NCBI RefSeq assembly: GCF_000620805.1
Contig: NZ_KK211187.1
Location: forward strand, 405,957 to 469,956
DNA from: Exiguobacterium undae DSM 14481
GTDB lineage: Bacteria; Bacillota; Bacilli; Exiguobacteriales; Exiguobacteriaceae
Direction: 5' to 3'
Length of the DNA: 64,000 nucleotides
Part shown: one piece after another, positions 53,819 through 64,000 of the stretch
Layout of the letters: every line of letters starts with the position of its first letter
How positions within the stretch are numbered: position 1 is the stretch's first letter
The notes under the pieces: generated by a model
What the model was told of the DNA's origin: nothing
The model's input: only the letters and a program-made list of their open reading frames with translations
Database searches by the model: none
Position numbers and translations under genes: made by a program

Positions 53819-53863
53819 AAAAGAACCGGTGCTACCGTCAAAAACGGAGGCATCGGTTCTTTT
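53819..53863 (+). terminator. Terminator of mnaA
   Basis: AAAGAACCGGTGC pairs with GGCATCGGTTCTTTT-like arms, inner CGT/ACG, T-run at the end. The 180 bases after it hold no supported gene. Confidence 0.85.
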
Positions 53864-54042
53864 GTGGAACACAACAGATGAAACGAAATCATCTGGTCAA
53901 ACATCGTGACCGTCCTCGTTTGTCTCGCCTGCAGAAAGCGCATGAGGAAGAGGGCGGAACACCTGTCACGATAGCATGACGCGTTATACTTGGGAACAGG
54001 TCGGCACTTCTATTAGACAATAACCAATTCCACATCATTCCC

Positions 54043-54831
54043 TTACGCCCAGTGCGACGGTCGAAGCAATAGTTCCGGGAGCCGTGTTCCGGCGTCTCCT
54101 TGAGCAGCATTGATTTGGGCCTGCGTTAAAAACAGGGCATCCGTCAGGTCGGCGCCCCGCAGATTACAATCACGCAAGTCGGCGCCGAGGAAATTGACGC
54201 CGCGTAACTGACAGTGCGACAGATTCGTTGCCAGTAAAAATCGTCCGCGAAGGCTGCAACCAGATAAATTCTGTCGGGAAAGGTTTTTGCCGATCCAGTC
54301 GTTCGGGAGTGTCGGCGGCTTTTTCTGGTACGGCGCTTGGACCAGTGTTTCGATTTGCGCAAGGAGCGGCAGGATCGTCGTGCGGAGCTGGTCGACGTCA
54401 AGTACGGCGAGTTCATCCGGAGGCAACGCGGTCTTCGCATCGAGTTCCTGAAGTGTTGTTTTCAAAGCATCATGGATGGAACGGGTTTCCGGTCGGATGC
54501 CGTCGGTGAGATACCACATCATTTCCTGAAGGTGGACCATCTTCGGATAGAGGGTGTACATGAGCGGTTTCGTCGAATCGTCATAGATGCCGGAGAACGT
54601 CACTTGCGAAATCTGTTGACCGGCGCCGAAACAATCATAGACGGTGCACCCTTTATAACCGCTCGGACGCAGTCGGTCATGAATCTTGCACCGGTAATCG
54701 GCATCGAGGTTCCGGCACGGGGTTGCTTCCGGCTTATCGTGTCCGAAGTCGCTCGAGGCGGAAAAGGCGAGCGCTGTGCAACATAAGCCAAAACAGTCCG
54801 CGCACCGGACACGAAAACGTTCTGTTTCCAT
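54043..54831 (-). CDS. Pentapeptide-repeat protein with an N-terminal cysteine cluster
   Basis: 262 residues. The first 70 hold eight cysteines (C10, C13, C17, C18, C39, C48, C62, C67) in the order FRCADCFGLCC ... PCRNL ... CKIHDRLRPSGYKGC, much like the metal-binding YkgJ/UPF0153 module. The middle is helical. The C-terminus (about 185-240) shows pentapeptide repeats (A/N-L-x-x pattern: NLSRQNLSGCSLRGRFL, ADLRDCNLRGADLTDALF). Pentapeptide repeats fold into a right-handed quadrilateral helix. Function unknown; a metal-cluster plus beta-helix scaffold is inferred. Encoded opposite to its neighbours. Confidence 0.8.
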   Translation of the reverse strand: METERFRVRCADCFGLCCTALAFSASSDFGHDKPEATPCRNLDADYRCKIHDRLRPSGYKGCTVYDCFGAGQQISQVTFSGIYDDSTKPLMYTLYPKMVHLQEMMWYLTDGIRPETRSIHDALKTTLQELDAKTALPPDELAVLDVDQLRTTILPLLAQIETLVQAPYQKKPPTLPNDWIGKNLSRQNLSGCSLRGRFLLATNLSHCQLRGVNFLGADLRDCNLRGADLTDALFLTQAQINAAQGDAGTRLPELLLRPSHWA

Positions 54832-55516
54832 TTGTTCACTTCCTTCTGATGTTCTGTCTTCTTTTTACCATAACGGTCCGTCTGCCGACAATCGTCCGAA
54901 AACGTTATTGTTGGAACGCATTGAGCGGACGACCGATGGGGCGAATCACCTGAAAAAAAGCGGGAGAATCAAAACATCCGTGTGAAATGTATGGTTTTTG
55001 TTAAAAAATCAACTGCCGGATGACCTCGAAACGACGAAATCAGATCTGACATTTTGAGCTGTGACAAGGGACACAGGAGACGAATTGGAAATCGTCTGCC
55101 GGCTTTGTTACAAACAGATGTCAAAGGGGTTTTCCTATCCCAAAACGGAAGCGTTTACAATTGTGAATAAAAATTGTTTTTTCACAAAATCGACACAAAT
55201 CAAATTTAGATGACTTGTTTCTCATTCCGGAACACGATATAACGTTACTGTTCAATGGTTTTGTTCACCTAGTGAACCATCTCGCTAAACGTTGATAGTA
55301 CTACATATTTTCTTCACATCTTCGTGAAAAGCGTGGCACGGGATACCTCTGTGAAAACCTTATCAATTGTTGATATACAATGGTTTAGACGGTCCATTTT
55401 AATTGTGAATTCATTTGACTATGAAATGGTTCTCATTGTATTCTTGACTAGTATGAAAATCCGCAAATTGTGGGAAAGAAAAAGAGCCCACAACTGGGAA
55501 AAGGGGGTCGTCTCTA
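54832..55516 (+). promoter_or_regulatory. Leader and promoter region of the ATP synthase operon
   Basis: 685 bases without a supported gene. A promoter with -35 TTGTTT (55215-55220), 17 bases and -10 TATAAC (55238-55243) would give a leader of about 265 bases. A cre-like CGGAAGCGTTTACA lies at 55146-55159, upstream of it. Just after the start lies the dyad GTTCACCTAGTGAAC (55263-55277). The 5-mer GTGAA or its complement TTCAC occurs nine times between 54982 and 55409, several as inverted pairs. The ORF seen from 55324 is a frame extension of atpI and not supported. Confidence 0.55.
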
Positions 55517-55735
55517 GTGCGCCAAAACGGGCTCGCGACGAGTATGGTCATGGCCTCGCAAATTTCGACGGCACTTGCCGCACCGATCGTCATCGGCTTT
55601 CTTGTTGGGAACTATGGGGAACAGCAGAACTGGTGGCAAAATATGGGGGCGACGTTTTCAGTGTTCATCGGGATTTTCATCGGCATTCTCTGCATGATCG
55701 CAATGATCAGGCACTTGTTAGGAGACAAGACATGA
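55517..55735 (+). CDS. atpZ: AtpZ, small membrane protein of the ATP synthase operon
   Basis: 72 residues with two hydrophobic helices (about 12-30 and 45-66: ISTALAAPIVIGFLVGNY and FSVFIGIFIGILCMIAMI). AtpZ/AtpI proteins are assembly or Mg2+/Ca2+-transport partners of the ATPase in alkaliphilic Bacilli. GTG 55517 follows AAGGGGG by about 9 bases. It overlaps atpI by ATGA. It is in a different frame from the long ORF covering the region. Confidence 0.8.
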   Translation: MRQNGLATSMVMASQISTALAAPIVIGFLVGNYGEQQNWWQNMGATFSVFIGIFIGILCMIAMIRHLLGDKT

Positions 55736-56118
55736 ACATAATCCTTCAAGATGCGTTGTATCGTGCGTACTTAAGATGGTTCGGACTCTATTATGGAATC
55801 CTTGCCGTCCTGTTACTTGTCGGTTATCCGAGTGATCCAGTGATCTATGGGCTGGCATTAGGTGGGGCAGGTAGCTTCATGATTCTGACGCTGCAACGAC
55901 TCAGCGTCGATCGAATGTATCGTGTAATCGAGCGTGGGCGTAAGCCGATGTCTCGAGGGACCGTATCACGCATGGCGGTCGCGGTACTTTGTGTGATGAT
56001 CGGTTTGAAGTACGAAACCGAATTGTCATTAACTGCGGTGGTAATAGGCCTTCTCGCCGGCCACGTCATACAATTTTGTGAGTTTTTGACTCACGAACTT
56101 AAGCGGGAAAAGAGGTGA
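55732..56118 (+). CDS. atpI: ATP synthase protein I
   Basis: 128 residues with four hydrophobic segments, a c-ring assembly helper in bacteria. ATG 55732 follows AGGAGA by 6 bases and overlaps atpZ by 4 bases. The sequence is the least conserved of the operon, as usual. The last codons approach the atpB ribosome site. Confidence 0.9.
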   Translation: MNIILQDALYRAYLRWFGLYYGILAVLLLVGYPSDPVIYGLALGGAGSFMILTLQRLSVDRMYRVIERGRKPMSRGTVSRMAVAVLCVMIGLKYETELSLTAVVIGLLAGHVIQFCEFLTHELKREKR

Positions 56119-56126
56119 ATAGTCAA

Positions 56127-56870
56127 ATGAACCACGAAATGCCACTTTACGAAATCCCACTCTGGGGCGACTTCGTTCTGTACGGTAGCTGGACAAACTT
56201 GATCACAGTGCTGATTGCAGCTGCTCTCGTTTTCCTGATTGCCGTGGCCGGTACGCGACGTCTAGCGATGAAGCCAACCGGTTTTCAAAACACGCTGGAG
56301 TTATTCCTCGAATTCGTTCGCGGAATCATCAGCAGTACGATGGACTGGAAAACAGGGGGTCGCTTCCTAACTTTCGGAATGACACTGTTCCTATTCATCA
56401 TCGTGTCCAACTTAATGGGTCTTCCCTTTAACGTTGTGACGGGTCATTACATTTGGTTCAACTCACCAACTGCGGATCCGTACGTGACACTTGCACTTTC
56501 ATCTATGGTAGTGGTCATGAGCCATTATTATGGTGTGAAAATGCGCGGCTTCGGCGCTTATGCAAAAACGTTTATGACGCCGATGTTTATTATTACCATC
56601 ATCGAGGAGTTCGCAAACACGTTGACGCTTGGTCTTCGTCTTTACGGTAACATCTTCGCGGGTGAGATCATGATTGGTATCATTCTCTCGATCGGTATCA
56701 TCTCTGGAACGAACGATTTCCAATTCCTCGGACCAGTCGGTGTCATCCTGTCAGCGATTCCAATGTTGATCTGGCAAGGATTCTCTCTCTTCATCGGGGC
56801 AATCCAAGCGTATATCTTCCTTATCTTAACGATGGTTTACATCGGACATAAGGCAGCGCACGACCATTAA
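56127..56870 (+). CDS. atpB: ATP synthase subunit a
   Basis: Proton-channel subunit of the Fo sector, 247 residues with five to six helices. The essential Arg lies in LGLRLYGNIFAGE, opposite the c-ring Glu. ATG 56127 follows AGAGGTG by 9 bases; GTG 56115 is a frame extension. Part of the conserved atpIBEFHAGDC order. Confidence 0.97.
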   Translation: MNHEMPLYEIPLWGDFVLYGSWTNLITVLIAAALVFLIAVAGTRRLAMKPTGFQNTLELFLEFVRGIISSTMDWKTGGRFLTFGMTLFLFIIVSNLMGLPFNVVTGHYIWFNSPTADPYVTLALSSMVVVMSHYYGVKMRGFGAYAKTFMTPMFIITIIEEFANTLTLGLRLYGNIFAGEIMIGIILSIGIISGTNDFQFLGPVGVILSAIPMLIWQGFSLFIGAIQAYIFLILTMVYIGHKAAHDH

Positions 56871-57158
<288 letters not shown>

Positions 57159-57185
57159 TCCGTATTTTACGCATCAAGAACTGAG

Positions 57186-57250
57186 CTACATAGGGCGTTA
57201 TTCGTTCCACTAGAGTGAACCGTCATGGGGGCCACGGCTCCCTTATGTAG
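57186..57250 (+). ncRNA. Three-way-junction RNA structure between atpE and atpF
   Basis: The spacer of 132 bases folds into a closed three-helix junction. P1 pairs CTACATA (57186-57192) with TATGTAG (57244-57250), 7 perfect pairs. P2 is the hairpin GTTCCACTAGAGTGAAC (57204-57220). P3 is GGGGGCC-AC-GGCTCCC (57227-57242) with one G-U. There is no T-run, so it is not a terminator. It may stabilise the upstream mRNA or set the ratio of c subunit to the others. Confidence 0.5.
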
Positions 57251-57263
57251 ATATTAGAAGTAG

Positions 57264-59885
<2,622 letters not shown>

Positions 59886-59936
59886 GAGATTTCTCTTAGA
59901 CTCGGCCGGACGCTCTTGATACTAACAAGGTGGTGA

Positions 59937-60794
<858 letters not shown>

Positions 60795-60814
60795 ACCACT
60801 CGGCGTAATGATAG

Positions 60815-62248
<1,434 letters not shown>

Positions 62249-62274
62249 GTGACAAAGCATAAGGGGGACTTGAG

Positions 62275-62688
62275 ATGAACACACTTCATGTCAATATCGT
62301 CACCCCGGATGGCGAAGTGTATGATGGGAATGTTCGGATGGTCGTCGCGAAAACGATATCTGGTGAAATCGGGGTTCTCCCGCACCACGTACCGCTCGTG
62401 ACACCACTCGACATCAGCATCTTGAAGTTGCGCCACGAAGATGGCGGACGCACGTTGATCGCTATCAGCGGTGGCTTTATGGAAGTGCGCCAGGATACAG
62501 TAACGATTCTTGCTGAAACGGCTGAAGCTGCGGAGAAGGTCGATTACGACCGTGCCTCTGCTGCGAAAGTCCGGGCAGAACGTCGTCTCCAGGACACGAA
62601 ATTATCAGATCTTGAGTTCAAACGCGCTGAGCTTTCATTGAAACGCGCAATCAACCGTCTCAACCTAAAAGAGTACGGTCGCGATTGA
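62275..62688 (+). CDS. atpC: ATP synthase subunit epsilon
   Basis: Rotor subunit that can brake ATP hydrolysis, 137 residues. The N-terminal beta sandwich ([13 protein letters not shown]) is followed by a helical hairpin ([13 protein letters not shown]...). It ends the operon at a strong terminator. Confidence 0.97.
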   Translation: MNTLHVNIVTPDGEVYDGNVRMVVAKTISGEIGVLPHHVPLVTPLDISILKLRHEDGGRTLIAISGGFMEVRQDTVTILAETAEAAEKVDYDRASAAKVRAERRLQDTKLSDLEFKRAELSLKRAINRLNLKEYGRD

Positions 62689-62695
62689 TCCAAGT

Positions 62696-62738
62696 AAAAA
62701 AAGACCCGGTTTCCGTCATGGAAACCGGGTCTTTTTTC
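62696..62738 (+). terminator. Terminator of the atp operon
   Basis: AAAAAGACCCGGTTTCC pairs perfectly with GGAAACCGGGTCTTTTT around a 6-base loop, followed by T. Confidence 0.97.
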
Positions 62739-63010
62739 ATGAACGGTCAATGATTCAGCTCAGGACAACCGTTTTCGCATGCGATTCAGGGATTCAGGTT
62801 TAACAACGGTCAAAAAAGTAAAAGTACAATATATGTGTCCTCTTCACACATTTCTCAATCTTATTATGTTGTTTTTTCCAGATTCATCTTTTCATAATAT
62901 ATTTTATACGCTAAAATAAATTATCTTGTGCTTTTTTGTTTGCGCAATCATTCATTGTATGAAATCATGGTAAGGTTGGGAAAAACAAAACAAGAAGAGG
63001 TGCAGGAACA
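62739..63010 (+). other. AT-rich intergenic region before ywzB
   Basis: 272 bases without a gene (322 with the terminator). The middle (about 62870-62940) is very AT-rich. A weak promoter TTGTTT - 16 bases - TATGAA lies near 62937-62964. I see no small ORF or structured RNA here. Confidence 0.5.
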
Positions 63011-63244
63011 GTGACGTCAATCGGTTTAAGTGCGCTAGTCAGTATGCTCGTTTATTTAACAGCCATCATGCTTGCCTGGTGGGCACTCCTTCCTGTCAAA
63101 TGGGAGAAGTTCCTCCAACATCCTAAAGGTCCGCAGGCTGTCGCTTTACGAGTGTTGCTTGCCATTGCGCTCGGTTCACTTGTCGCCGGATTTTTACTGG
63201 ATTATTCAGGATTCGCGCAGCGTCTCCAATTTTTAGTCGGATGA
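63011..63244 (+). CDS. ywzB: DUF1146 family membrane protein (YwzB)
   Basis: 77 residues with two hydrophobic helices (about 6-27, ALVSMLVYLTAIMLAWWALL, and 46-66, VLLAIALGSLVAGFLLDY). The family is small, conserved in Bacillales and of unknown function. GTG 63011 follows AAGAGGTG by 8 bases. Its place between atpC and murA is conserved in B. subtilis. Confidence 0.9.
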   Translation: MTSIGLSALVSMLVYLTAIMLAWWALLPVKWEKFLQHPKGPQAVALRVLLAIALGSLVAGFLLDYSGFAQRLQFLVG

Positions 63245-63478
63245 ACTTGTAACTTCATTGTAAACCTTGAATTGGCAATATGTTTTAGTATGGAACAGGA
63301 TAGTATTCTTATAATGAAGTAACACAACCATTGTCGAGATGAAAAGTCGTGTTGGATTTGGAATGAGAGATAAACTACAGGGTGTTTCTCTTCTATCATG
63401 CGTTGGTCTACAACTATGATCTACACCAATCGCGAATTGAACGAATAGAATAGAAACGAAAGCAGAGGAGCATGAGTA

Positions 63479-64000
63479 ATGGAAAAAATTGTTGTCCGTG
63501 GCGGACGTAAATTAGCTGGAACGGTAAAAGTAGAAGGTGCAAAAAACGCAGTCTTAAAAACATTGGTCGCAACGTTGCTTGCTTCAGAAGGAACATCAGT
63601 CCTTCAAAATGTCCCGCGTCTTGCAGACGTCTATACGATTAATAATGTCTTACGGAACTTAAATGCAGAAGTGACATTCGATGCAGAAGCAAACACGGTG
63701 ACGGTTAATGCAGAAGCACAACTAAAAGATGAAGCACCGCTTGAATACGTTCGGAAGATGCGTGCGTCAATTCTTGTCATGGGACCACTCCTCGCTCGTC
63801 TTGGACGCGCACGCGTTGCGATGCCGGGCGGCTGTGCAATCGGCTCCCGTCCAATCGATCTCCATCTAAAAGGGTTCGAGGCAATGGGCGCAAAAACAAT
63901 CATCGGTAACGGCTTTGTTGAAGCACAAGTCGACGGTCGCTTACAAGGGGCAAAAATCTACCTCGATTTCCCATCTGTCGGTGCAACTGAAAACATCATG
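63479..64000 (+). CDS. murA: MurA (UDP-N-acetylglucosamine 1-carboxyvinyltransferase), 3'-truncated by the window edge
   Basis: The first 174 codons of the main MurA. Lys22-Asn23 are in the EGAKN motif and the catalytic Cys is in [11 protein letters not shown], all canonical. This is the murAA copy by position (after ywzB). ATG 63479 follows AGAGGAG by 8 bases. A TATAAT at 63310-63315 is a likely -10, giving a leader of about 160 bases. The frame is open to the last base of the window, so the C-terminal half is missing. Compare with the Tyr variant at 8569. Confidence 0.96.
   Translation, partial: MEKIVVRGGRKLAGTVKVEGAKNAVLKTLVATLLASEGTSVLQNVPRLADVYTINNVLRNLNAEVTFDAEANTVTVNAEAQLKDEAPLEYVRKMRASILVMGPLLARLGRARVAMPGGCAIGSRPIDLHLKGFEAMGAKTIIGNGFVEAQVDGRLQGAKIYLDFPSVGATENIM

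Noticed and set aside
53878-53979. A 33-codon plus-strand ORF rich in Arg and Lys, after the mnaA terminator.
   Set aside because: No convincing ribosome site or promoter; chance is likely.
55161-55187. A Rex site in TTGTGAA...TTCACAA.
   Set aside because: The arms match, but the spacer is 13 bases instead of 4, so I only list it as part of the GTGAA cluster.
55324-55731. A long ORF continuous with atpI that would extend it by 136 codons.
   Set aside because: It covers atpZ in another frame and the leader, has no ribosome site at its start and no family similarity; atpI begins at 55732.

Overview
The window is a chromosomal segment of a low-to-mid GC Gram-positive bacterium of the order Bacillales, most likely the genus Exiguobacterium. 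This rests on gene order and protein character, not on a search. The backbone follows the Bacillus subtilis/Listeria order pyrG-ywjG-spo0F-fbaA-tal-murA-glpX-rho-rpmE-tdk-prfA-prmC-ywlC-ywlE-rpiB-ywlG-glyA-upp-mnaA-atpIBEFHAGDC-ywzB-murA. Both ends are cut: the 5' end lies inside pyrG and the 3' end inside the second murA. I see no rRNA, tRNA, insertion sequence, prophage or CRISPR array.

Layout. 1-11 kb: pyrG, then a cellobiose-type PTS operon with its own GntR regulator sitting between pyrG and ywjG, then spo0F, fbaA, tal, a murA paralogue whose catalytic cysteine is replaced by tyrosine, and glpX. 11-17 kb: a structured intergenic repeat, an SDR enzyme, an NlpC/P60 hydrolase, rho, a zinc-free type L31, a DedA protein and tdk. 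16.4-21.5 kb: two back-to-back SAM (S-box) riboswitches, one before an esterase and one before metNIQ plus an M20 amidohydrolase. 21.7-25.3 kb: an FMN riboswitch and ribDE-ribBA-ribH. 25-34.6 kb: accessory genes (a GGDEF-EAL protein, phoA with a lipoprotein, another lipoprotein, a chemoreceptor, an amino-acid:sodium symporter). 34.6-38.6 kb: the trehalose locus treR/treP/treC with paired operators and a cre site. 38.6-40.9 kb: a GntR(YtrA-type)-ABC operon. 41-46.8 kb: prfA to glyA. 46.9-50.7 kb: a two-component system plus ABC exporter matching heme-responsive HssRS-HrtBA, with an HssR-type direct repeat. 50.9-54.8 kb: an unknown membrane protein, upp, mnaA and a pentapeptide-repeat protein. 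55.5-62.7 kb: the complete F1Fo ATP synthase operon including atpZ and atpI. 63-64 kb: ywzB and the canonical murA.

How it works together. The window combines central carbon enzymes, nucleotide salvage (tdk, upp), peptidoglycan entry (two MurA paralogues), translation termination and tRNA modification (prfA, prmC, tsaC), riboflavin synthesis and energy conversion. Between these blocks lie independently regulated modules for sugars, methionine, heme stress, phosphate and signalling. Regulation is readable for many units: two SAM riboswitches, one FMN riboswitch, GntR-family operators at three loci, an HssR box, candidate PhoP repeats and many bidirectional terminators.

The points most worth a second look are the Cys-to-Tyr MurA, the SAM-controlled esterase facing a SAM-controlled methionine importer and amidohydrolase, a three-way-junction RNA between atpE and atpF, a dense cluster of GTGAA/TTCAC motifs before the ATP synthase operon, the structured repeat after glpX, and a Spo0F homologue in a lineage that appears not to sporulate. 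No wholly new multi-gene system is evident.
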